Origin: Halorubrum salsamenti
Lineage (GTDB): Archaea > Halobacteriota > Halobacteria > Halobacteriales > Haloferacaceae
Direction: 5' to 3'
Length of the DNA: 64,000 bases
Assembly (NCBI RefSeq): GCF_007671685.1
Contig: NZ_VCNL01000004.1
Span: forward strand, 334,456 to 398,455
Each line of letters starts with the position of its first letter. Position 1 is the stretch's first letter. Of this stretch, positions 1 through 7,911 are shown one piece after another. Under the pieces are notes generated by a model. It made no database searches. It saw only the letters and a program-made list of their open reading frames with translations, and had not been told where the DNA came from. The position numbers were made by a program, and so were the translations under genes.

Positions 1-1
1 G

Positions 2-448
2 GAGCTTGAGAAAGATAAACTACAATTCTCTGAGTTACACACTGAAAGGGCGCAAATCACAGCAGAGCTGTACGAGCGATTTGTTATTTTTGAAGAAGAC
101 ATGAAGAAAGCAACTGATATTGTGGGGATGAAAAGTGATCCACCAAGAGATGAATTAGTTAAGGAAGCGGCTGAATCTGGAACCGAATTCATCAAATTCT
201 ATAAGAAAAATAAAATCTACTTCCCGCCAGATGTCTGTAAAACCGTAGAAGAATTACAGGAAGAAATGAGTAGCATATTCGCCGAATTTAGGATATTCAA
301 GCCCTATGAAAGCGGTCGTCATCAACCTAAGGATCTGGACAGATGGACTGAGATATGGGAGAAGGTGTCTAAAGAAGAAGTCCCAGAACTAAAACAAGAC
401 CTAGAAAATCAATTCAGAACCCTTCTTGGAGTGGATACAGACAACTGA
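2..448 (+). CDS. Partial coiled-coil hypothetical protein, open at left edge
   Basis: The frame is open from base 2 to the TGA at 446-448, so the visible 148 residues are the C-terminal part of a gene that starts outside the window. An internal ATG exists at 101, but the upstream residues continue the same charged helical pattern, so the frame most likely runs on to the left. The protein is rich in Glu and Lys and predicted mostly helical, with a likely coiled coil in the first 40 visible residues. No catalytic motif is seen and no signal or membrane segment. Its codons are much more AT-rich than those of the core genes, which fits an acquired element. Function unknown; it is probably a cytosolic structural or regulatory protein. 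Confidence 0.7.
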   Translation, partial: ELEKDKLQFSELHTERAQITAELYERFVIFEEDMKKATDIVGMKSDPPRDELVKEAAESGTEFIKFYKKNKIYFPPDVCKTVEELQEEMSSIFAEFRIFKPYESGRHQPKDLDRWTEIWEKVSKEEVPELKQDLENQFRTLLGVDTDN

Positions 449-555
449 GTGTCATTCTGTTCCATATCCTTCGCTCGTATCTACCACTTGTCTGTGGCAA
501 CATTACCACTGAGTGGGGGCATAACTGATAACTGATTGACGCTCTCGATACGGGT

Positions 556-717
556 ATGGAAGACAAGGCCAGTTACGAATTGACGGACGAACAACGAGCC
601 GCCGCCGAAGGATTGAGTGAGTCAGATAATCCACTCGCACCAATCGCTGAGATGCTTGTTCAACTCGATGACAATGCATCGTCAAGTGAGTCAACCCACG
701 GTGACGACGATGACTGA
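556..717 (+). CDS. Small hypothetical protein (53 aa), first of an overlapping pair
   Basis: A 53-codon frame from ATG 556 to TGA 717. The product starts MEDKASYELT and ends in a Ser/Asp-rich acidic tail (ESTHGDDDD), typical of haloarchaeal soluble proteins. It overlaps the next gene, whose ATG lies at 710, by 8 bases, which suggests translational coupling of the two. No domain is recognised. The overlap and the acidic composition are the only support, so this is a moderate call. It sits in the AT-rich integrated block and may be part of the element's own gene set. Confidence 0.5.
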   Translation: MEDKASYELTDEQRAAAEGLSESDNPLAPIAEMLVQLDDNASSSESTHGDDDD

Positions 718-868
718 TAAAGTTGTACGGATCGTGTTCAGGGCCGACAGCGATCTCGATGCAAGTGGTATCGAATGGATTGTCAGACGGGAGCTCAGTT
801 CGATTGCCGTGGAGGAAACCCTAGGCGTGTCAGTCGAACCAATTGATGACGAATACTCCAATGACTGA
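710..868 (+). CDS. Small hypothetical protein (52 aa), second of an overlapping pair
   Basis: The reading frame is open further left, but ATG 710 is the sensible start: it overlaps the stop of the preceding small gene, and the residues upstream of it do not look like protein. The product (starting MTDKVVRIVF) has an alternating hydrophobic N-terminal strand followed by an amphipathic helix (GIEWIVRRELSS), a small alpha/beta pattern, and an acidic end. It is too short for a confident family. Its tight coupling to the upstream 53-aa gene suggests the two products act together; whether this is a toxin-antitoxin-like or regulatory pair cannot be told from the sequence. Confidence 0.5.
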   Translation: MTDKVVRIVFRADSDLDASGIEWIVRRELSSIAVEETLGVSVEPIDDEYSND

Positions 869-1024
869 CTATGGGTATAACCCCCATCCCGACGATACGC
901 CGATCTTACGACTTCTCCCGAACAAGCACTAGTGGCATACCTCTCAGTAATATAATCTGGTGATAGCCCGACAGATCAAAACATATCAGATCAACGTAAA
1001 CAATAAGAATACGTATATATCGGC

Positions 1025-1684
1025 CTATTCGTCTCTCTCCCACCGCCGTCGAGCTTCCCCCTTCGTCGTCACGACTCCGAGATCCTGACAGGCTTCATAA
1101 GCGGCTTGCTCGCTATCATCAAAATGCATCTCGCAACCATGTAGTATGTCTAAAAGTACTAATTTTATGCCGTGGTTCCTGATCGACTCTCTCAGTACGA
1201 GATATTCCGATGGTACGAAATTCTCCGACGACACAGTTATTCCCACTATCGACATCCCTCCCACGACAATCCTGTAGGGGATCTCCCTACAGCAGTATGC
1301 GGTGAAGGAGGGACCGCAGTACCCCCGAAGGAGGGTTACGTTACGAACGTAGTGAGTAACTAACCCGACTGAGTGGGGTACAAGGGACCGACTGAACCCA
1401 TCTGCTAAACACCACTCTTTCTCCAAATCGGATCTTCTAGTAAGTGCGCCCCTCCTTGTGAACAACCCACACACAGGGCGGATTGTTCTGTGGCTTTCAG
1501 GGTGACCCCTCATGTAGTCGCTAGTCCTATTCAGGCAACTGTTACTGCCTTTCCACCAGATCTTAATCGGTTCAAAGTGTTTTCCATCATTCCGAATCAG
1601 AAACCCCACAGAATGGCCGTTACACCATTCTGAGTGAGTCTGCGAGATAACTGGCTTAGTCGACCGTCTCACAGATGTTCCCAA
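1025..1684 (-). CDS. Doubtful or degenerate ORF (219 aa)
   Basis: An open frame of 219 codons on the minus strand. Only the last 65 or so residues look like a folded soluble protein (an amphipathic run around YLVLRESIRNHG, then an acidic helix EQAAYEACQDLG and a basic end). The N-terminal two thirds are unusually rich in Cys, Arg, Trp and Ser, lack the acidic bias of real haloarchaeal genes, and cover hairpin-forming DNA at 1272-1292 and 1337-1351. It could be a decayed gene fused by chance to an open frame, or a short real gene starting near 1250. No function is proposed. Confidence 0.25.
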   Translation of the reverse strand: MGTSVRRSTKPVISQTHSEWCNGHSVGFLIRNDGKHFEPIKIWWKGSNSCLNRTSDYMRGHPESHRTIRPVCGLFTRRGALTRRSDLEKEWCLADGFSRSLVPHSVGLVTHYVRNVTLLRGYCGPSFTAYCCREIPYRIVVGGMSIVGITVSSENFVPSEYLVLRESIRNHGIKLVLLDILHGCEMHFDDSEQAAYEACQDLGVVTTKGEARRRWERDE

Positions 1685-2254
1685 TTCAGACTGATTTTCC
1701 CGTCGTTCCCTTCGGGGTGAGATCGATGTGAGTAGTCAGATATGGAACGTTACTGCCAACTTGAGGATACTCAGAAGGTAGCGGAATGAGATACATCCTC
1801 TCAGGGATCGAGTCTATATAAAATGTGTCTCACGGCTATCTTAACGTCCTCGACGACAGCTCGATTGAGACGGCTTCCGTCGTTGTGTTCTTGTGGTCGG
1901 CTTGAATCACACATTTCGACTCGAAATACAGGTGTATCACGGGGTGAGAGTAAGCGCCTTCGGCGAATCTGCGTTGAGACAGGCGCGCCCGCTCGCGCTG
2001 TTTCCCGGGATCACGGGTTTCCTCTGTCATCCGATGCTGTCGATGACCGAACTATCCCTATCCCGCAGGAGATTCTGATAGGGGGGTCAGACTAGGGGGC
2101 ATTACCGTACTAGGGGGAAAGTTGAACCAATGGGGCGCGTATGCGTGGCTGATAAATCATATGATTTCTTAGGATTAGGGATTATACTAATAGATTCGAT
2201 GATTAGGTTAGATCGTGGATAGCTGTTTCACTAGGGAAACCAACAACATCCTCA
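1685..2254. other. 570-bp gap without a convincing gene
   Basis: Short open frames exist on both strands but none shows acidic composition or family features. A TATA-like box (CTATATAAAA) lies at about 1814-1823. Around 2080-2125 there are several AGGGGG runs, followed by an AT-rich tract at 2150-2200. The stretch probably holds regulatory DNA or remnants of decayed genes of the integrated element. Confidence 0.4.
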
Positions 2255-3160
2255 TCACTCACTGAAGTTCTCAAATCGTTCTCTCATCGAGTGTTTCAAC
2301 ACAGTATTAGCAGTTTGACGCGCATACCATGGACTTGGTACTTCGATCTCTTGCTGTTCTAGGAAGCCAGAGACATTCCCTTTGTCAGGGTGTTTTATTC
2401 GGTTTACAATCTCTTTCCAGTTCTGTGCCTGTTCGTCATCCATGTCTGTTACTTCAACAATACGTGCTGCTGGCTTGGTTCGTCTTCCAGAGCACAGAAC
2501 CTTCTCGCAGACAAAGAAAAGATTCGACCAAAGTGTCCATATTGAGGAAGTCAGAGCATCTTCGTACATATGAAGCGCAATCCTGATGTCCATATCCTCG
2601 TCAGACCCGATCGGATTTGATCTGAATGAACGGACCATTTCATAGACCTGTTCAAGATCGGCTGATACGTGAGCCGTTTGTGGAATTTCTCCCATCGTTG
2701 CTATCGCAAGAGGGGTGCTCCCCCTAGACAAGTCGGTGAATGTATCTATGGCACCATCTCGGAGTTGAGATGCCCCGCCTCTAATTTGTCCAGGACTCTG
2801 GGAGAACGAAACAGGCACATCCATACACAGATTTATTGACAATAGTAGGTTGAAGATATCCGCGTGTTCTCTCAGTGGAGGGTCAATATTTTCCAGTAGG
2901 CCGTTTGACGAAATCCACCAGTGTCTGTCTGGATGATCGACTTCGTACGGCGTTTTGACCTTTCTACCGTGTTTGATCTCTGTCTTGCCTTGGAGAGCCT
3001 CCTCGTATCGCCACATCGGGACCTCATCCTGTTGCTTAAAATCTAATGCAGCGGACTCACAGACGATTTCATCCACGCCTGCAGCTCGGTCGTCAGGAAA
3101 TGACTCAAGTCCGTTATTCAATTCGGTGATTGCGCGGAGATAAGATGGTATTATGTACAT
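2255..3160 (-). CDS. Hypothetical protein, helical, accessory (301 aa)
   Basis: A 301-residue soluble protein starting at ATG 3160 (MYIIPSYLRA). The second half is strongly helical, and near residue 255 it carries WKEIVNRIKHPDKG, a context reminiscent of HEPN-like proteins in which a polar residue and a His close a helix; the classical HEPN spacing (R, four to six residues, H) is not met, so this is only a resemblance. No signal peptide or membrane helix. It stands alone, with about 250 bp of gene-free sequence upstream and AT-rich codon use like the rest of this block. Function unknown; a host-defence or element-maintenance role is possible but only inferred from the location. Confidence 0.6.
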   Translation of the reverse strand: MYIIPSYLRAITELNNGLESFPDDRAAGVDEIVCESAALDFKQQDEVPMWRYEEALQGKTEIKHGRKVKTPYEVDHPDRHWWISSNGLLENIDPPLREHADIFNLLLSINLCMDVPVSFSQSPGQIRGGASQLRDGAIDTFTDLSRGSTPLAIATMGEIPQTAHVSADLEQVYEMVRSFRSNPIGSDEDMDIRIALHMYEDALTSSIWTLWSNLFFVCEKVLCSGRRTKPAARIVEVTDMDDEQAQNWKEIVNRIKHPDKGNVSGFLEQQEIEVPSPWYARQTANTVLKHSMRERFENFSE

Positions 3161-3412
3161 AATGGTTGGCTGATTTCCATTAGTGTAAATTTGAGGGTGG
3201 ATACGAGAATGAGCCTCAACAACACGTGGATCAAGTATAATCCCAGAATTAGACCGATAACTGATCTCCTCAAAACATGAAGTGTGTGGCCGTTAGGATT
3301 GTTCTCACGAGTGTTGTCCGTAGGGTACGCGAGTAGGGGACAATCGCCAGCCTGTGTTTTTGTTAGTACTTCCGAAACACTCTATTTGTAACGTTCAGGA
3401 CATACTGATGAT

Positions 3413-3763
3413 ATGCCTGGGATAGGACACGGGTATGAACGAGGCGTCTCGATGGTCATCGGGGCGCTGATTGTTGCAGTTCTTGTTGGGGAGGTTGTCC
3501 CGATGCTGGTCGAGCAAGGCTATCTTCCGTCTGGATTGTTCTCGGGACTCATCGTTCTCTCTATTGTGAGTATCGTGATGACGGTGGATGCGTCGAGGTA
3601 CTGGTCGTTTGGGTATCTTGCAGGCTTCGTGATCGGGGTGTTTCTTGCGTTGCCGATGTTGTCTCGAACAGAGTTTATTGGCTTGTTGGATTGGCTTTTA
3701 TATGGTGGGGCAGTGGTCGGGGCGGTCGCTCTACGAATCAAGATTCACAGTTCCTCGTTCTGA
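3413..3763 (+). CDS. Small integral membrane protein (116 aa)
   Basis: Starts at ATG 3413. After a short polar N-terminus there are about four hydrophobic segments: residues 14-33 (MVIGALIVAVLVGEVV), 43-57, 66-80 (YLAGFVIGVFLALP) and 90-106. The loops are short with few charges and there are no catalytic residues. It is followed after 73 bp by another membrane protein gene on the same strand, with which it may be co-expressed. It belongs to the AT-rich accessory block upstream of the integrase. Function unknown. Confidence 0.65.
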   Translation: MPGIGHGYERGVSMVIGALIVAVLVGEVVPMLVEQGYLPSGLFSGLIVLSIVSIVMTVDASRYWSFGYLAGFVIGVFLALPMLSRTEFIGLLDWLLYGGAVVGAVALRIKIHSSSF

Positions 3764-3836
3764 ACTGCTCTCAAAATAAATATAGAAATTTGTGGGTCCA
3801 GCAGTTACATAAAACCAGACTGATTAACTTAATTTG

Positions 3837-4535
3837 ATGGACAAAGACGATATTGAACTCTTTGTCGCTATTCTTGGTACGGTTGGTACGTTCATCCTTG
3901 TCTATCTCAACCTCGACATCTCGGACACGTCTAGCCTCACTTCTTGGATTCCCTCTATTTTCAGCGGGTCGATTGGAACTGTCTTCACCATTGTCTTCGT
4001 ACTCTACATCCTCTGGTACATCCTCAAATTCATCGGAGGTACTGGACTTCTCGAAGATGCAGAGGTGGATGTACATCTACGAGAGTTAGACGCTATCGAA
4101 GGTTGTATTCAAAAAAGCGGGGTAGTGTGGAAAGGTACGGCCCATCTCAATAGAGGTGAGGTTGAGAATATCGAAGTACCGTATAAGCCAATCTGTCCGA
4201 AGTGCCAGACAGGGTTAGTCGATAGAACACAAGTACCGTCTATGCAGGAGCAACGACAGAATCCAAGTTATGGTTCTGAGGCACAGCCGACAAAGGTCTT
4301 CTCGTGTTCTAATGGCAACTGTGAGCATACGGTTGCGAGAGATACTGACCAATATGATGAAGTTAAGTATCTCTTCGAGAGGCACGCCAAGCGAATCACA
4401 GAGACCAGAGATGAGGACTATTCACTCAGAACCCTAGTCGAGAATATAGATAACCAAGTGACGCCACAGAGTGTTTGGGAGCAGTACGCTCGAACCGTGG
4501 ATGACGAGCAAGTCAGTACAAACTGCTTCCACTGA
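3837..4535 (+). CDS. Two-TM protein with a cytosolic zinc ribbon (232 aa)
   Basis: The frame also has a TTG directly before ATG 3837; the ATG is preferred. Two membrane helices occupy about residues 7-25 and 45-66, ending in a run of Trp/Tyr/Phe (LYILWYILKF). A soluble domain follows, with a zinc-ribbon pattern: CPKC at about residue 121 and CSNGNC at about 160, separated by a polar loop. The C-terminal 60 residues are charged and helical. The two CxxC-like pairs suggest one structural zinc. This is a membrane-anchored protein of unknown role, next to another small membrane protein, in the accessory block. Family not recognised. Confidence 0.7.
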   Translation: MDKDDIELFVAILGTVGTFILVYLNLDISDTSSLTSWIPSIFSGSIGTVFTIVFVLYILWYILKFIGGTGLLEDAEVDVHLRELDAIEGCIQKSGVVWKGTAHLNRGEVENIEVPYKPICPKCQTGLVDRTQVPSMQEQRQNPSYGSEAQPTKVFSCSNGNCEHTVARDTDQYDEVKYLFERHAKRITETRDEDYSLRTLVENIDNQVTPQSVWEQYARTVDDEQVSTNCFH

Positions 4536-4670
4536 CGATGGGTATCCAGTGACCGACGGGTTCAGCGTGATCGTACTTACAAGATTCGTACTCTGTATTC
4601 AGCATAATCTCCTAACTATCAGTGGGTGAGGATTTCAACAGAGCCCAAAAATAGGGACTGGACGAGTAGA

Positions 4671-5723
4671 TTATTCCCTGTCAGTTGCTTGTACGTCTGA
4701 AAGATACTGGCGTCGCTGTTCCGCACGTTCTTCCTCCGAACGGGCGTCGTAGTGACGATCTAAGGTGGCAACGGAGACGTTCATCCGATCACTTATCGCG
4801 CGGTCGGGAACATCTCGTTTCAGCCAGTGGGTAATCGCCCCGCGGCGAATATCATGGGGACGGGTGTTGTGTGGACACTCCACCGAACTATCGTATCCGC
4901 CAGTATATTCACACTCCATCGGATCCTTGTCCGCGGGGCATGGCTGGTTGTACTGACAGGGGCAGCTCCACTTGTAGACGTGTTTCGAGAGGTGTCGCTT
5001 GTGTATCCGTCCGTTCGTCGTCGCAAGCAGGGGCTCCCGTCCGTACTCGTCAGTAACGGACGGGCGCTTTGCGTCAATGAAGTCCTCAACGACGGCGATC
5101 GTCTCCGCGGGGACAGCAACGATTCGTTCCCCTTCTTCCCCGTTCTTGAGTCGCGTTCCCTGATCGGGACGATGACGTAAGGCGAGCGTTTCCTCATCCG
5201 TGTCGATGTCCCCAATGTCGAGACTGTGGATCCCTGCAACGCGAGCCCCCGTCTGCCACAGTAACAACATCAAGACGTGATCCAACGAGGCGTAGTGATA
5301 CTGTTCAAGATACTGGAGTATCGTCGTCGCCTCATCAGGGTCCATGAACGTCTCACGAACGTTTTCCCCTGGTTCGAGCGACGGAACCGTGACCTTCTCG
5401 GGTAACGTTTCCTCGACAGCGTCGATCGAGACACAGAAGCGGAGAAATTCACGCAGTTCCGACAACTGCGTCTTGAGTGTGACCGTGTTGATCCTGTCTT
5501 GTCGCCAATTCTTGTAACGGAGTAGATCCCGACCACTCAATCGATTCAGGTTGATAATGCGGGCTTCCCCATCGTTGTCTTTGCCCTCGGACCATCGGAC
5601 GAAGAAACCGAGGCGGTACTTCTTCGCTTCGACAGTGTTTGGTGATAGTTCTCCCTCACAGTCCGCGAGGTAGAGTTCGTACGCATCTCGCGGGCCGATA
5701 GGTTCGAGTGTATTCGTGGGCAT
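4671..5723 (-). CDS. Tyrosine recombinase / integrase (XerC/D-like)
   Basis: A 350-residue site-specific recombinase. Residues 1-125 are the N-terminal SAM-like core-binding domain and about 130-330 the catalytic domain. Catalytic residues visible: Arg161 (TGARVAGIHSL), Lys193 (RLKNGEEGER), His290 and Arg293 (PHDIRRGAITHW) and the nucleophile Tyr325 (DRHYD). The usual second His/Trp position appears to be Asn315 (DRMNVS). Between Lys193 and His290 there is a Cys-rich insert (residues 254-283, five Cys) likely to bind zinc. ATG 5723 lies within the 5' end of dinB, and composition changes sharply here from moderate to very high GC, so the gene marks the right edge of an integrated element. Confidence 0.93.
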   Translation of the reverse strand: MPTNTLEPIGPRDAYELYLADCEGELSPNTVEAKKYRLGFFVRWSEGKDNDGEARIINLNRLSGRDLLRYKNWRQDRINTVTLKTQLSELREFLRFCVSIDAVEETLPEKVTVPSLEPGENVRETFMDPDEATTILQYLEQYHYASLDHVLMLLLWQTGARVAGIHSLDIGDIDTDEETLALRHRPDQGTRLKNGEEGERIVAVPAETIAVVEDFIDAKRPSVTDEYGREPLLATTNGRIHKRHLSKHVYKWSCPCQYNQPCPADKDPMECEYTGGYDSSVECPHNTRPHDIRRGAITHWLKRDVPDRAISDRMNVSVATLDRHYDARSEEERAEQRRQYLSDVQATDRE

Positions 5724-5736
5724 GGTTGTTCACGAA
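5713..5736. other. Candidate attachment-site core (imperfect palindrome)
   Basis: TTCGTG at 5713-5718 and CACGAA at 5731-5736 form a 6-bp inverted repeat around a 12-bp centre. It lies on the integrase start codon, at the exact point where base composition switches from accessory to core. Tyrosine recombinases act at short inverted core sites close to the integrase gene, so this is a plausible attR/attL core. The matching copy at the other end of the element is outside the window, so this remains an inference. Confidence 0.3.
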
Positions 5737-5742
5737 CACCCG

Positions 5743-7194
5743 ATGGGCGACGAAGGGGGAGACAGGGACACGTTGGGTGCGTACGCCGACACGGATGCGC
5801 ACGAGACGCACGACGCGGAGAGCGACCGCGTCGTGTTCCACGTCGACATGGACTGCTTTTACGCCTCCTGCGAGCGCCTGCGACGCCCCGAGCTGGCGGG
5901 CGAGCCGATCGTCGTCGGCATGGGGTACGAGGCCGGGGAGACGATCGGCGCGGTCGCGACCGCGAGCTACGAGGCCCGCGCGTTCGGCGTCGAGAGCGCG
6001 ATGCCGATCTCGGAGGCCCTCGACCTGCTCCCGCGGCGGGCGAACGCCGACCCCGACGACCCGGACGCGCCCGACCCCGAGGAGGCGGGCCGGTACCTCC
6101 CCGTCGACCTCGACTTTTATAAGGAAGTCGCGAGCGACGTGAAGGCCGTCCTCCGCGACTGCGCCGACGTGCTCCGCGAGGTGAGCGTCGACGAGGCGTA
6201 CCTCGACGTGACCGACCGGACCGCGTGGGACGCCGCGGGCGGAGAGAGCTCCGCGGCCGGCCCCGCGGAGACCCGGACGCTGGCGGAGGGGTACGCCCGG
6301 CACGTCAAGGAGCGCATCGAGCGCGAGGCGGGCGTGCCCGCGAGCGTCGGCGTCGCGCCGAACATGTCGACCGCGAAGGTCGCCAGCGACGCCGACAAGC
6401 CGGACGGGCTGGTCGTCGTGCCGCCGGGCGAGGTCGAGCCCTTCCTCGCGTCGCTGCCGACCGCAGAGATCCACGGCGTCGGCCCGGTGACGGAGCGGAC
6501 GCTGGCGGATCTGGGGATCGAGACCGCGGGAGACCTCGCCGCCGCCGACCCCGACCGACTCGGCGAGGAGCTGGGCGACCGCGGCCGGGAGCTGTACCGG
6601 CGGGCGCGGGGCGAGGACGACCGGGAGGTGACGCCCACGGGGCTCCCCAAGAGCCTCTCGCGGGAGTCGTCGCTGTCGGCGACGGCCGACGAGGAGCGGA
6701 AACGGGAGACGGTGCGCGCGCTGGCCGCCGACGTGGCCCGCCGCGCCCGCGAGCGGGGATGTCTGTACCGCACCATCGGGATAAAGGCGGTCGAACCCCC
6801 CTACGAGGTGAACACCCGCGCCCGGAGCCTCCCGGGACCCGTCGACGACCCCGACCTCGTGGAGTCGGTGGCGCTTGACCTCCTCGACGAGTTCGCCGAC
6901 GACCGGGTCCGCAAGCTGGGGGTGCGCGTCTCGAAGCTCGACTTCGCCGAGAGCGACCAGGCGACGCTCGGCGGCTTCGACGCGGGAGGCGGGGGCGGGG
7001 CCGGTGAACGCGACCGTACTCGCGACCACGAGACGGAGCCCCGATCGGCCGCCACCGACGGCGACGGCGGGAAGCTCACCGACTGGGTGGGCGACGAGCC
7101 GAGTACCGAGAACGGGAGCGAGACGGGCGAGACCGGAGACCGGCGGACGGGCGAGGCCGGCGACGGGCAGGCGTCGCTCGGCGACTGGTCGTAG
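5743..7194 (+). CDS. dinB: DNA polymerase IV (Y-family translesion polymerase)
   Basis: Catalyses error-prone synthesis past damaged template bases. The palm begins with FHVDMDCFYASCE (metal-binding Asp at residue 35 from this start) and the second catalytic motif is SVDEAYLDV near residue 150. Helix-hairpin-helix thumb and little-finger domains follow, then a disordered acidic tail. Two motifs fit PCNA-interacting boxes: QATLGGF near residue 405 and QASLGDW at the extreme C-terminus. ATG 5743 avoids overlap with the divergent integrase; GTG 5716 and ATG 5722 are alternative starts. TGTATT at about 5709-5714 could serve as the TATA element. An element inserted right at the 5' end may have replaced its native promoter. 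Confidence 0.95.
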   Translation: MGDEGGDRDTLGAYADTDAHETHDAESDRVVFHVDMDCFYASCERLRRPELAGEPIVVGMGYEAGETIGAVATASYEARAFGVESAMPISEALDLLPRRANADPDDPDAPDPEEAGRYLPVDLDFYKEVASDVKAVLRDCADVLREVSVDEAYLDVTDRTAWDAAGGESSAAGPAETRTLAEGYARHVKERIEREAGVPASVGVAPNMSTAKVASDADKPDGLVVVPPGEVEPFLASLPTAEIHGVGPVTERTLADLGIETAGDLAAADPDRLGEELGDRGRELYRRARGEDDREVTPTGLPKSLSRESSLSATADEERKRETVRALAADVARRARERGCLYRTIGIKAVEPPYEVNTRARSLPGPVDDPDLVESVALDLLDEFADDRVRKLGVRVSKLDFAESDQATLGGFDAGGGGGAGERDRTRDHETEPRSAATDGDGGKLTDWVGDEPSTENGSETGETGDRRTGEAGDGQASLGDWS

Positions 7195-7275
7195 CGGGCT
7201 CTCGGAGGCCGACCGGCCGTCCGCGCGCCGGGGCCGAGTGCGGGGATTTAGGTGCCCGAGCGTCGACCCCGACGC

Positions 7276-7821
7276 ATGGACGATCTGGCGTGGGAGACGC
7301 TCGACACCGACATCGACTACCGCTGTCCCGGCTTCGACGTGCGCCGCGACGAGGTGCGCTTCCCGGACGGCGAGACCGACGGGTACCACTACGTCGACGA
7401 GGCGCCGGCGGTCGTGGTGCTCCCCCTCACCCCCGACGGCGACGCGGTCGTCATCGACGAGTGGCGGCAGGCGGTCGGCCGGGTCAACCGCGGGCTCCCC
7501 GCGGGGTCGGTGGAGCCGGAGGACGCCGACGACCTCGAACGCGCCGCCGCCCGCGAACTCGCCGAGGAGACCGGGTACGAGGCCGACTCCTTCGAGCGTC
7601 TCACCGCGGTCGAGCCGACGAACGGGATCGCGGACTCGGTCCACCACCACTTCCTCGCGACCGGCTGCGAACCCACCGCCGAGCGGGACCTCGACCACAA
7701 CGAGTCGATCGCGGTCGAGACGGTCCCGTACGACGACCTGCTCGAAGCGGTCGTCGACGAGGGGCTCCGCGACGGGCGAACCGTGACCGCCGTCCTGTGG
7801 TACGAACTCCTGCACCGGTGA
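7276..7821 (+). CDS. NUDIX hydrolase, ADP-ribose pyrophosphatase-like
   Basis: A 181-residue enzyme expected to hydrolyse nucleoside diphosphates linked to another group, such as ADP-ribose. The Nudix box is clear around residues 75-100: a Gly-Ser-Val-Glu start followed by the metal-binding core RELAEETGY. The box carries about two extra residues between its two halves compared with the consensus. The DEWRQAVGR segment upstream is typical of the ADP-ribose subgroup. A GTG at 7252 is in frame, but ATG 7276 gives the normal N-terminus. It follows dinB by about 80 bp on the same strand. Confidence 0.88.
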   Translation: MDDLAWETLDTDIDYRCPGFDVRRDEVRFPDGETDGYHYVDEAPAVVVLPLTPDGDAVVIDEWRQAVGRVNRGLPAGSVEPEDADDLERAAARELAEETGYEADSFERLTAVEPTNGIADSVHHHFLATGCEPTAERDLDHNESIAVETVPYDDLLEAVVDEGLRDGRTVTAVLWYELLHR

Positions 7822-7911
7822 GCGGGGGGCGAGATCGGCGACGGCCGCCGGGGTCCGGCGGCTTCGGGGATGACGGACAGGCCTTTCAGCGATCGGTTCG
7901 TACGGAGGTCA

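Noticed and set aside
1823..2095. 90-codon frame next to a TATA-like box
   Set aside because: The ATG touches the TATA box itself, so it cannot be the start of that transcript, and the product lacks the acidic bias.
5656..7815. 719-codon open frame antisense to dinB and the NUDIX gene
   Set aside because: Arises from high GC at third codon positions of the real genes; its product is Arg/Val/Gly-rich with no family features.
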